The notes beneath the pieces are model-generated. The model was not told the origin of the DNA. It ran no database searches and saw only the letters and a list, made by a program, of their open reading frames with translations. The translations under genes were made by a program, and so were the position numbers. Shown here one piece after another: positions 44,582 to 52,784 of a stretch of DNA of 64,000 nt. The stretch's first letter is position 1, and each line of letters starts with the position of its first letter. This stretch comes from Berkiella sp963803015 (lineage in GTDB: Bacteria > Pseudomonadota > Gammaproteobacteria > Berkiellales > Berkiellaceae). The stretch covers positions 496,001 through 560,000 of the forward strand of contig CAWDKV010000011.1 of assembly GCA_963803015.1 (NCBI GenBank), in the 5' to 3' direction.

Positions 44582-45303
44582 TTAACATACTCATTTAAAT
44601 TACCTTGGATCTGTGCAACATTTACGTTCCACGTTTTCTCCCACTCTTTTGCAGGAAAACGTTTATCCCAATCAGTCAATAAGCGTTTTTGCTGTTCAGT
44701 TAAGGGAATATCGTATTTTTTTGACATATAAAAATGGATCCTTGCAATAGCGCCTTTCACTTCATCGCAAGGTTCAACAACTTGATATTTGTCATCTATA
44801 ATAATTCTACATTTGTGGTAGTAATGTTTTTCCCTTTGGGGGGAATAATATTCTCCAAACACATAATTTTTTCTTGCCATATTTACCGACCGAATGGATG
44901 GCACTAAATTATGCAAATCCGCTTCCATTTCACGAAAACGTTTATCCATTTTTCTACAGCACTCCCTTCCCCGAAAAGATTTCCCATTTTTTAATTGGCA
45001 TCCCCCTTCGTCCCAACAAGGGAGCTTGCGCCCAAACCAAGAAACGGGGACAACATGTTCCCAGGTTATCCTTTTATCTTTGCGCTCATCAATAGGCACA
45101 TAGTCACAGCTTTCAAAATCAATAATACCATATTGGTTATAAGAACAACCGCAGTAGAAGGTCCGATGAGACGACCACAATGTTTTCGCCACTTTTTTTG
45201 CTTCTTGGAAGTTGTCTGGATATGCCCTGACATAAGGAGAAAGAATTATCAGTAGACCTAAAACAAGAGTAAAGCACTTTCTTCGCAAATGAAGGTTCTC
45301 CAT
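44578..45303 (-). CDS. endA: periplasmic endonuclease I
   Basis: 241 residues with a signal peptide (FTLVLGLLIILSPYVRA). TFYCGCSYN, DKRITWEHVVPVSWFG (beta-beta-alpha metal His), RECCRKMDKRFREMEADLHN and SVNMARKNYVFGE are the endonuclease I blocks, with several Cys for disulfides. It is a non-specific DNase of the periplasm or exterior. The start follows AACGAAAGG-like bases; it is upstream partner of rimK (4-base overlap). Confidence 0.93.
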   Translation of the reverse strand: MENLHLRRKCFTLVLGLLIILSPYVRAYPDNFQEAKKVAKTLWSSHRTFYCGCSYNQYGIIDFESCDYVPIDERKDKRITWEHVVPVSWFGRKLPCWDEGGCQLKNGKSFRGRECCRKMDKRFREMEADLHNLVPSIRSVNMARKNYVFGEYYSPQREKHYYHKCRIIIDDKYQVVEPCDEVKGAIARIHFYMSKKYDIPLTEQQKRLLTDWDKRFPAKEWEKTWNVNVAQIQGNLNEYVK

Positions 45304-45448
45304 AAAAAACGAAAGGTAACTTAATAACTATTTATTTGGATTAAATGTTACCATTTGTATTTTAACCCGGTTTAGACTTAGCTAAATAAAAAAAATATGC
45401 GATAATCTTACGTTTTAAACCTTCCAAATGTAACTAGCAGGATGAACT

Positions 45449-46498
45449 TTGTCAGTTAAGTATAATTATAGTAACTTAAAAATCGCCGTCCTTGGTTGTG
45501 GAAACTGGGGAAAAAATCTTATTCGAGTCATGAGTGACTTAGGTGTATTACACAGTATTTGTGATATAGATCCAAATAAGACGCGACTTTTTAACGAAAA
45601 ATATGGGGTCCCGAGCAAAACGTTCGAGGAAATTGCTAAAGATCCATCGATAGATGGCGTGATGATATCCACCCCCTCTATTACCCACACCGATCTTGCC
45701 TATTTAATGCTCGAAAATAATAAACATGTGTTTATTGAAAAACCTTTTGCGTTAAATGTAAAAGATGCAGTTTTATTGCATCAACTGGCTTCTAAGCAAA
45801 ATAGAATATTGATGGTAGGTCATCTACTGCAATATCACCCCGCTTTCCAGACTTTAAAAAAATTAAAGCAAGATAACGTCTTTGGCAACATTCATTATAT
45901 TTGTAGCCATCGTTCTAATTTTGGCAATTTTCAAACCGAGCAAAATGTCTTATGGGACTATGCCCCTCATGACATGTCTATGATTTTGGCTTTGGTAGGT
46001 GAAATGCCTTATCAGATTAGTGCTGTGGGCTCTAGTTATTTGCCACATACCCAAACTGATGCCTGTATGATGAGCTTGCATTTTCAGCGTAATATTCAGG
46101 CGCATGTCTTTACTTCTTGGGTACATCCTTTTAAAGAGCAAAAATTAACTTTAGTTGGCAACCAGGGCATGGCTATTTTTGATGACTGTCAACCTTGGGA
46201 AACAAAGTTAAAGATTTTTGAGTCCAAAGCTACAACCGGCGAATACTTCCCATTAGAGCCTGCAGAGCCGCTTTCAGAAGAATGTACCCATTTTCTAAAC
46301 TGTATTTCTCAAGAGACAGCTCCTCGAACCAATAGCATAGAAGGGATCAACATCACTAATATTCTTGAATCTGCTATGCAGTCTCTGATTAAACAACAAC
46401 CTGTTTTGGTTTCAGAAGTTAAGATATTAACTCACAAAGTGGACAAATTCGAGCCAAAGGCCAATGAAAATCTATCTGAAGAGACTTACATGAGTTAA
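45449..46498 (+). CDS. Gfo/Idh/MocA family oxidoreductase (WbpB/WlbA-like)
   Basis: 349 residues. VLGCGNWGKNLIRVMSDL is the Rossmann motif, ISTPSITHTDLAYLML the next strand-helix and FIEKPFAL the family EKP motif; ENVLWDYAPHDMSM-like residues close the active site. Such enzymes oxidise UDP-hexuronic acid sugars at C3 in making diacetamido-uronic acids. A PLP aminotransferase gene follows 69 bases on, the usual partner. The start is TTG at 45449, with AGGA 7 bases upstream; an extended -10 (TGCGATAAT) sits at 45398-45406. Confidence 0.88.
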   Translation: MSVKYNYSNLKIAVLGCGNWGKNLIRVMSDLGVLHSICDIDPNKTRLFNEKYGVPSKTFEEIAKDPSIDGVMISTPSITHTDLAYLMLENNKHVFIEKPFALNVKDAVLLHQLASKQNRILMVGHLLQYHPAFQTLKKLKQDNVFGNIHYICSHRSNFGNFQTEQNVLWDYAPHDMSMILALVGEMPYQISAVGSSYLPHTQTDACMMSLHFQRNIQAHVFTSWVHPFKEQKLTLVGNQGMAIFDDCQPWETKLKIFESKATTGEYFPLEPAEPLSEECTHFLNCISQETAPRTNSIEGINITNILESAMQSLIKQQPVLVSEVKILTHKVDKFEPKANENLSEETYMS

Positions 46499-46567
46499 AG
46501 TTAGAAAAAAATACCTAACTAGTTTATGATGCGAGGCTTCGTTTTATTAACATGACTGTAGTCTCGT

Positions 46568-47713
46568 ATGCTAAAAACCAAAGTTGAAAAAATAGAATTT
46601 ATTGATTTGCAAGCACAACGCGATTTCTTAGGAAATAGCATCAATCAAGGCATACAAAAAGTGCTAGCGCACTGCGGCTTCGTGCTTGGGCCAGAAGTAG
46701 CTGAATTAGAAGAAAGTCTCTCTCAATACACAAGCGCTCAAGACAGCATTAGCTGCAGCAACGGCACCGATGCGCTAACTCTACTCCTGATGGCGCTCAA
46801 CGTCGGCCCTCAAGATGCTGTATTTGTTCCTACTTTTACCTTTGCCTCAACAGCAGAAGTCGTCGCCCAGCTTAACGCAACACCTATATTCGTCGATATC
46901 TGTCCCGACACCTATAACATTGATTCTGAAAGCTTATTACAAGCCATTGCTCAAGTTAAAAAGACAAATTTAAGACCTAAAGGTATTATTGCTGTAGATA
47001 TGTTTGGCTTACCAGCTGACTATCCTGCTTTGCAAAATTTGGCTGACAAGCATTCCTTATGGCTTATTGCGGATGCGGCTCAAAGCTTTGGTGGCGCAAT
47101 TAATGGCAAAAAAGTTGGCTCGTTAACAAAATATACCGCTACCAGCTTCTTTCCCTCTAAACCTTTAGCTTGCTACGGTGATGGTGGTGCTATTTTTACA
47201 ACAGATCTCGATTTAGCCAAAATTGTAAGATCGCTCAGGAATCATGGCCAGGGCGCCCAACGCTATGAGCATATCCATATTGGATTAAATAGTCGTTTGG
47301 ATTCCATTCAAGCCGCTGTTCTCAAGGAAAAACTACGCATTTTCCCGCAAGAGTGGCAAAGAAGATCAGAAATTGCTGAAATGTATAATAAAGGATTAAA
47401 AAATAGCGTTAAAACCCCTATTACCCCCGAAGGATTTACCCATGCCTGGGGCTTATATTCCATCAGTTGCCAAAATGAAAAAGAACGGGATTTTCTTGCT
47501 CAATACTTAAACACACAACAGATCCCTAATAACGTTTATTACCGAAAACCGCTTCACGCGCAACCTGCATACTTGCATTTTCCAAGATCAGAGAAGACTT
47601 TAGATAAAGCTGATGAAGCGAGCAAACGCGTGCTGAGCTTGCCCATGCATCCTTATTTGACTGATGCGCAAGTGACTTATATCGTAGAATGTGTCAATAA
47701 AGCTTTTTTGTAA
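46568..47713 (+). CDS. DegT/DnrJ/EryC1/StrS aminotransferase (WbpE-like)
   Basis: 381 residues. SISCSNGTDALTLLLMAL binds the cofactor phosphate, VDMFGLPADYPALQ and IADAAQSFGG bind PLP, and SFFPSKPLACYGDGGAIFT holds the Schiff-base Lys198. It should aminate a 3-keto nucleotide sugar supplied by the upstream dehydrogenase. An acetyltransferase of the WbpD kind, needed for diacetamido-sugars, is not in the window. A clear terminator follows. Confidence 0.92.
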   Translation: MLKTKVEKIEFIDLQAQRDFLGNSINQGIQKVLAHCGFVLGPEVAELEESLSQYTSAQDSISCSNGTDALTLLLMALNVGPQDAVFVPTFTFASTAEVVAQLNATPIFVDICPDTYNIDSESLLQAIAQVKKTNLRPKGIIAVDMFGLPADYPALQNLADKHSLWLIADAAQSFGGAINGKKVGSLTKYTATSFFPSKPLACYGDGGAIFTTDLDLAKIVRSLRNHGQGAQRYEHIHIGLNSRLDSIQAAVLKEKLRIFPQEWQRRSEIAEMYNKGLKNSVKTPITPEGFTHAWGLYSISCQNEKERDFLAQYLNTQQIPNNVYYRKPLHAQPAYLHFPRSEKTLDKADEASKRVLSLPMHPYLTDAQVTYIVECVNKAFL

Positions 47714-47729
47714 ATTAATATACCCGTAT

Positions 47730-47759
47730 CCCCTCTCTTAAAAGCGAGGGGTCTTTTTT
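47730..47759 (+). terminator. rho-independent terminator of the dehydrogenase/aminotransferase unit
   Basis: CCCCTC (47730-47735) pairs with GAGGGG (47746-47751) around a 10-base loop, followed by TCTTTTTT. It starts 17 bases after the aminotransferase stop. Confidence 0.85.
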
Positions 47760-48495
47760 ACCACTCTTTGTAAATCAGCTGTACAGTTATATTATCCGCA
47801 TCCACCGCATGCTCTCTGGCAATTTTGTCTACCAATTCTTGTGCTCTTTTCCCCTTATCTTCTGCATAGAAAAGAGATCTCCAATCCCCTGCTACAAGAT
47901 GTGTCCAGAATCCATCTGTACATAAAACGATTAATTCATCATTTTCTAAAGGTGAATGCACAAAAATATCTGGAGAGGGCGCCTCAAAGAGGTTTACCGT
48001 GCGGGTGAGCCTATTTTGCAAAGGATGTGTTGCAAAGGCTTCTTCAGTAATTTCCCCGGCCTCAAATATCTTTTGTACCATAGTATGATCAGGTGTTCGC
48101 CAAATAATATTATGACTATCCATTCTATAAATTCGCGAATCTCCAACATGCGCTGTAATTAAATTTTTATCATCTATCCAAAGAAAAGCAAAGGTAGTAT
48201 GACAATCGATAACACCAAATTGGTGAATAATCTCAGCACACATTACTTGATGCGCTTTAAGGATTAATTCTTCCATCTGATTAATGGGATCAAGAATGAA
48301 TTTACTCGCGAAGTTATCTACTTCTTTCAAAAGACATTCGCAAAAAGTGCTAGAAATGAGCTCACCTTTGGGATGCCCACCCAAACCATCTGCCACTACA
48401 AAGCAGCCCCAAGTTTTTGAAAACTTATGAGCAAAATAATCTTGATTATTTTTGCGACTACCTTGATGGGTGGTCTCGAAAATGCTTAATCGCAA
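47758..48495 (-). CDS. PP2C-family serine/threonine protein phosphatase
   Basis: 245 residues. The motifs run in the expected order: GSRKNNQDYF (metal ligand D19), FVVADGLGGHPKGE (D36, G37), ITAHVGDSRIYRM, NRLTRTVN and LIVLCTDGFWTHL. All metal-binding Asp are present, so it should be active. Short stand-alone PP2Cs of this type reverse Ser/Thr kinases, e.g. in type VI secretion or stress regulation; no kinase is seen nearby. Confidence 0.92.
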   Translation of the reverse strand: MRLSIFETTHQGSRKNNQDYFAHKFSKTWGCFVVADGLGGHPKGELISSTFCECLLKEVDNFASKFILDPINQMEELILKAHQVMCAEIIHQFGVIDCHTTFAFLWIDDKNLITAHVGDSRIYRMDSHNIIWRTPDHTMVQKIFEAGEITEEAFATHPLQNRLTRTVNLFEAPSPDIFVHSPLENDELIVLCTDGFWTHLVAGDWRSLFYAEDKGKRAQELVDKIAREHAVDADNITVQLIYKEW

Positions 48496-48511
48496 GTATC
48501 TTTCCTTAAGA

Positions 48512-49126
48512 CTAGGATACGTCTCGTTTTACTAACGGTAGCATATAAGCTTGGGCCGTGCGTAACTGAACCTTTGAATGGATTAAACCATCTATCAGCT
48601 CCATTGCAGGAAGGCCAGGTGTGATAAATAATACATGCCCTGTCTGATATTGGTCTTCTACTTCATCATAAACGGCTAGTACTTTTTTTCTAACTTCTTT
48701 GTTTGAAAGCGTAATTTTGTTTTTAATACTTATATTAAAAGGGAGTGCGGTTTTCGTTTTGCCTTCTTTATCTGCTAACCTTTTATCTATGTGTATTTTA
48801 TTTTTAGCAAAAAGTCCTATCTCTGCAATTTTTTGCGCCACATCACGGGTATTTTTATCAGGTGATACAAAAACAGCCGCTATCGAGCGATTATCAAAGC
48901 CATAGGTTAAAAGTAAGTTTGATATTTGTTTAGCATGGTTTATATTTTTCTCATCCTCATTATTTCCCACTTTTGCTTGCTCTATCAAACCCGCTTTATC
49001 ACCATGACAGATAATAATTAAATGTCTTTCACTTAAGGCACAAGTACAAAGAGGAAAAAACAACAACCCCAGCCATATAAGACATTTGAATTTTGAAAAA
49101 ACGTTTGATCTGATTAGCTTATTCAC
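48512..49126 (-). CDS. secreted histidine-phosphatase-fold protein lacking its catalytic residues
   Basis: 204 residues with a signal peptide (FKCLIWLGLLFFPLCTCA). HLIIICHGDKAG matches the first strand and RHG motif of histidine phosphatases but reads Cys40-His-Gly. AVFVSPDKNTRDVAQKIAE matches the SSPLxRAxxTA helix. VLFITPGLPAMELIDGL matches the last strand, where the second catalytic His is Pro170. With the Arg and second His gone, phosphatase activity is unlikely although the fold seems kept. The stop lies 17 bases before the PP2C ATG on the same strand, so the two may be co-transcribed. Confidence 0.7.
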   Translation of the reverse strand: MNKLIRSNVFSKFKCLIWLGLLFFPLCTCALSERHLIIICHGDKAGLIEQAKVGNNEDEKNINHAKQISNLLLTYGFDNRSIAAVFVSPDKNTRDVAQKIAEIGLFAKNKIHIDKRLADKEGKTKTALPFNISIKNKITLSNKEVRKKVLAVYDEVEDQYQTGHVLFITPGLPAMELIDGLIHSKVQLRTAQAYMLPLVKRDVS

Positions 49127-49252
49127 TTCATTTCTTCCTCACGCGAGAGTTATTTGCAAGTATTTTATAATAATGTCAACAAAATGAACACAAAATACTA
49201 AGCTAAAAGCCTTTTGCTCTATAATGATAAAGTGAGATAAGGAGAGAGAGAA

Positions 49253-49831
49253 ATGAAAATTAAATTTTTATTAGGTGCACTGCTTATAACGTTAAGTTAT
49301 CAAGTATTTAGCTTTGATGCGGGTAGTTATATAGGAAACTTGAAATTTAGCCCTACGCCAACACAAGGCGACGCCCAAGTGTTAGGTGTTTTGGATTACT
49401 GTAGTAACGCTAATAATATGAAGCCCGATTGTGTGCTCCCTCAACTCACCGCCTTACAAGACAATCCAGTCGCTAAGAATATTCTCAGTGAATATGCCAG
49501 AGCGCAATCTGAAGGTAAATTTAATCAATTACCAGAATGTCAAACTCAGAAACATCAAGATACCAATTATGTATTGGCGCACTGCATGCTTGTGATGAAC
49601 CTTTTCGCTCTGAAGAATCTAAACAGGGACGCCGCTATTAATAAATATCAAACTTGTTTACAAGGTGGCCTAATTGGACTGGCTTATGATGGCAATATGT
49701 CAGCGCAATATTTGTTAAGTCAAATCTTCAAAGGCCGCGGGATCCAACAAAGTGCGGAGGTCTGGCAAAATTCACTTGAATACAAAAAAGGCACTGAAGA
49801 AGATCTATTGATGAGAAAATGTTATTTTTAG
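49253..49831 (+). CDS. hypothetical secreted Cys-containing protein
   Basis: 192 residues. The signal peptide FLLGALLITLSYQVFS ends at SFDA; the mature part has eight Cys, suggesting disulfides in the periplasm or outside. Helical segments (AAINKYQTCLQGGLIGLAYD; AQYLLSQIFKGRGI) hint at Sel1/TPR-like helices, but no repeat is clear. The ribosome site GGAGAGAG precedes the ATG. Function unknown. Confidence 0.7.
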   Translation: MKIKFLLGALLITLSYQVFSFDAGSYIGNLKFSPTPTQGDAQVLGVLDYCSNANNMKPDCVLPQLTALQDNPVAKNILSEYARAQSEGKFNQLPECQTQKHQDTNYVLAHCMLVMNLFALKNLNRDAAINKYQTCLQGGLIGLAYDGNMSAQYLLSQIFKGRGIQQSAEVWQNSLEYKKGTEEDLLMRKCYF

Positions 49832-49841
49832 TACTATTTTT

Positions 49842-51632
49842 TTAGCGATTCTTAGGTCTCATTTCACCTTCTAGATTGATTCTAGTAGGTAGATTTTTGA
49901 GCTTAATTTTTTGAGCCGTTGGCGATACGCGCACGAAAGTATCGATAAATTTATCATCTTGCGCTAAAAACTTTGCGGCAAGTTGTGGCTCCTTATTCAG
50001 AAAATCTAAAATTTCAGCATTCAATCGATGAGAAAGTTCCACAGCACGTTGAGTTGCACGTGTTTTTTGAGCATCGTCTTTTATGCTATTTATTTGTTCC
50101 AATACTGCTGAATTAAAGGCAGAACCTGTTGTATCAGGTAACGTAGGCGTCATTGTCACATCAGGTGCTGATGCTATAGGTTTCACAACTAGAATAGGCG
50201 CTTTCGCAACTGGCGCAGCAGCAGCCTTTGCAACAACCGGAATAGGCGCTTTCGCAACCGGCGCAGCAGCAGCCTTAGCAACAACCGGAATATGTGCTTT
50301 TGCAACTGGCGCAGCAGCAGCCTTTGCAACAACCGGAATAGGCGCTTTCCCAACTGGCGCAGCAGCAGCCTTTGCAACAACCGGAATAGGCGCTTTCGCA
50401 ACTGGTGCAGCAGTAGCCTTTGGAGGCACTGCTTTGCTAACAGGCGTAGCTGCTCTCGCAGCGGGAACTACAGGTTTTCTTGTTACCGATCTAAAAGCGA
50501 TAGCTGGTGGAACAGATAAATCTTCTTCTATTTCTTCAAGAGCGGCAGCAACTGGGCCAGCAAAATTTCTTTGAACGGCCTTTTTAATTGTTTCTGCAAC
50601 ATTGCTACTTGCATTATCAGCAAATAACTTAAATTGACCAGAAAGATTAGCATTGCTCATAAACTGACGTGTCATAGACGTTGCAGGATAATATTTATTA
50701 TGTGCTGCAAGCCGTTGCAGATCTTTTGTAGGTTCTTCATATTCCCAATGCGCGCCACTGTTAAATACTCTGAGGGTCAGCAAAAAGTCCTTTTCTGGCA
50801 AATTTTGCGCACCATGGGTCCGCGCACCGACCTCAGGCCTTTTTTGGGCATCTTCAATTGAAGCCTGGGTATATACTTCTAAACCAATAGAAAGACTTTC
50901 AGTGAGAAGAGATAATTGCTCTGCTGAAACTGATTCAGCATTTTCTAATCTGCCCATCCTGTGGCCATAATTGGGGTTACCGATAGCTAGCCAAAAAGGT
51001 TTCGCTTCATCAATAATACTATCAAGTAGCTGGTTTTTTCGACTGAATAGAACTAATTCAGCAATCTGTTGCTCATTTGGCATACCTTTGTTGTTAGCCA
51101 ACAACTGAATGCGAGCTTGACTTGCCTGCGCTTCAGTTATATCTTCTCCATTTAAGGCTTCTAATCTTTCATTATATTGGCCTCTAAGATATTCAAACCA
51201 TACTACATTTGAATGGTAGATTGGGAGTGCAACATCTTTGACGTCTGCTGTTGTTATAAAATCCGAAATGGCAGCTGCTGCATCTGTATCCCAAGTAACC
51301 TCAGGTATGCGAGTAAGTATTTTCCCTAAGTGTAAGCGTAAGACTGGTGCTAAAATCCCTTCTTTGTCAGTGGCAACAGGGTAACTGTCTAGCAGTGCTT
51401 TCACTTCTTGCCAAGTCGGCGGTTTATCTAATTCGTAATATTCCTGGAAAGTATCAAGTAAAGCGAGATATTCTGGATCAGCCGATAAATTATCTTGTAA
51501 AAAGTCTGTCTTCAATAGATGATCGAGAAAATGCGCTAAACAATTTAGTCCACAATTATTTTGCCAACCTGTGGCTCTACATAAAAAATTGCGATCTAAA
51601 TTGATGATGGCTGGCCCTGGCATAATAAACAT
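49842..51632 (-). CDS. OTU-like cysteine protease (putative deubiquitinase) with Ala/Pro/Lys repeats
   Basis: 596 residues. The N-terminal 300 residues follow OTU order: WQNNCGLNCLAHFLDHLL (Cys27 or, more likely, Cys31 in the NCL context of the OTU Cys box), then LSLLTESLSIGLEVYTQ (the strand before the His loop), then LLTLRVFNSGAHWEYEE (His295 of the HY/HW box). Residues about 405-480 are five 16-residue repeats of APVAKAPIPVVAKAAA type. A predicted coil and basic tail end the protein. OTU proteases cut ubiquitin chains; bacteria have no ubiquitin, so a host target is inferred. No signal peptide. The family call is from motif reading only. Confidence 0.6.
   Translation of the reverse strand: MFIMPGPAIINLDRNFLCRATGWQNNCGLNCLAHFLDHLLKTDFLQDNLSADPEYLALLDTFQEYYELDKPPTWQEVKALLDSYPVATDKEGILAPVLRLHLGKILTRIPEVTWDTDAAAAISDFITTADVKDVALPIYHSNVVWFEYLRGQYNERLEALNGEDITEAQASQARIQLLANNKGMPNEQQIAELVLFSRKNQLLDSIIDEAKPFWLAIGNPNYGHRMGRLENAESVSAEQLSLLTESLSIGLEVYTQASIEDAQKRPEVGARTHGAQNLPEKDFLLTLRVFNSGAHWEYEEPTKDLQRLAAHNKYYPATSMTRQFMSNANLSGQFKLFADNASSNVAETIKKAVQRNFAGPVAAALEEIEEDLSVPPAIAFRSVTRKPVVPAARAATPVSKAVPPKATAAPVAKAPIPVVAKAAAAPVGKAPIPVVAKAAAAPVAKAHIPVVAKAAAAPVAKAPIPVVAKAAAAPVAKAPILVVKPIASAPDVTMTPTLPDTTGSAFNSAVLEQINSIKDDAQKTRATQRAVELSHRLNAEILDFLNKEPQLAAKFLAQDDKFIDTFVRVSPTAQKIKLKNLPTRINLEGEMRPKNR
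50192..50420 (-). repeat. tandem 48-base repeats coding an Ala/Pro/Lys/Val-rich linker
   Basis: Five units of 48 bases (16 codons), the last one degenerate, lie inside the OTU-like gene. Units are nearly identical at the DNA level, e.g. GGAATAGGCGCTTTCGCAAC on the plus strand, so the copy number can change by slippage or recombination without a frameshift. Confidence 0.85.
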
Positions 51633-51788
51633 CTCTCACTAAGTTAACTACTTTATATAATTATGCAACACTGGAGAGATTATTGAAAATATACCCGATA
51701 AAAGAATCATAATAGGTGACAGAGCACCCGTGTAGGTGCTCTAAAGTCGGAAGTTTCTAATGGTGTTTAAAAAATCAATTCGCAAAGA

Positions 51789-52427
51789 TTAAGTAGAAGG
51801 AACAGTAGGCCTACACTGCGTAATTTCTGCTTTAAGCACTTGCATAAATTGCTCAAACTCTTGAGGAGACATTTTAGTACCATTGATCTCAATACTCGTA
51901 ATTAATCCTAATTTAAAACCGCCCGCTTCTAATCCCTTAATAAAGTCACTCGCCTCTTTTTGATTTTGCGCTTCAACTTTAAATCTAATCGGAATTTCAG
52001 GGGTATCTTCTGATCTATGATAACGCATCGCAGCTTGTGCAATTTCATGGGTTGCATCACCTGAAAGAGAAATTCCTTTGTTAGCTAAAACCTCAATGAC
52101 AGCACCTTCACCAGACACCGTGTTCTTAAAAATAAATTTTTTATCTTTTTGGGGCTCCGCATTTTCAAGCTTCCAATTTTTATCAGCCGCAAAAATGGCC
52201 AGAAACTCTTTTTTTCGCTTCTCATACCAATCCTTTTCCTTTTGGGCTTCCTGTGCTTGCTGCATTGCTGGCGTAATAGGCGCACCCGATCCTTCTGGAA
52301 GCGGAGGTTGAGGCGAGGGAGTCGATGCAGAAGAAGGTGCAGGCGCGTGCGGTGTTTGCGCTAAGTGGGGTTGAGGTTCTGGTGTGGCAATGAGTCTAGA
52401 TTGTGCTACGGGTCCACCTGCAGTCAT
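51789..52427 (-). CDS. hypothetical protein with Pro-rich N-terminus and a C-terminal module shared with the patatin protein
   Basis: 212 residues. Residues 15-55 are Pro/Ala/Ser-rich and probably unfolded; a short charged helix follows (56-80). Residues about 119-195 resemble the end of the 1859-residue patatin protein: SGDATHEIAQAAMRYH against YGKPTQKIVESAKTYE, and IRFKVEAQNQKEASDFIKGL against LTFEIKARTLEDAYTFLREL. The start has AAAGGAT 8 bases upstream. No signal peptide. I do not know the module; its presence in an enzyme and in a small protein suggests targeting or binding (inference). Confidence 0.7.
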   Translation of the reverse strand: MTAGGPVAQSRLIATPEPQPHLAQTPHAPAPSSASTPSPQPPLPEGSGAPITPAMQQAQEAQKEKDWYEKRKKEFLAIFAADKNWKLENAEPQKDKKFIFKNTVSGEGAVIEVLANKGISLSGDATHEIAQAAMRYHRSEDTPEIPIRFKVEAQNQKEASDFIKGLEAGGFKLGLITSIEINGTKMSPQEFEQFMQVLKAEITQCRPTVPST

Positions 52428-52784
52428 ATTTATATCCTTTCGACATGTATAAAAATATCAACGCAGAATATATTTTACCTATCCGTAAGTCAACCATTTA
52501 AATAATATTGTAGTTACAAATTTAACCTCTAATTGAGGTATGTAGATACAAGGAATGGGTGTTAAAAATCACCATTGCTTGCAATTCTTTTCCGATCCCT
52601 TCTCCCCTTGTGGCTGAGGAATCGACACAAATTTTTTATTATTTCTTTGAAAAAATCAGGGAGGTTGCATAGCAACCCTATATCTCCCTTTGTAAAAGGG
52701 AGAGGCGCACAGCGCAAGAGGGATTTCTTTCTTGATAAAATCCATCTCGCGGCTTCGCCGGCATCGATCCTTTACAAGGGAAGA
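52428..52784. other. 357-base gap with three hairpins
   Basis: No reading frame with a start and ribosome site was found. GGTTGC-ATA-GCAACC (52663-52677), CTCCCTTT-GTA-AAAGGGAG (52684-52702) and an imperfect palindrome at about 52767-52788 sit close together. The second is followed by no T-tract. These look like dispersed palindromic units of the same kind as at 22611 and 43609. Nothing else is visible. Confidence 0.5.

Noticed and set aside
50192..50420. Regular 48-base repeats as a possible CRISPR array
   Set aside because: Units are contiguous without spacers and code in frame for a 16-residue protein repeat.
50083..50574. A long Ala/Gly-rich plus-strand frame opposite the OTU-like gene
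   Set aside because: It is the antisense reading of the 48-base Ala/Pro/Lys repeats; no ribosome site, and the minus-strand gene has clear domain motifs.
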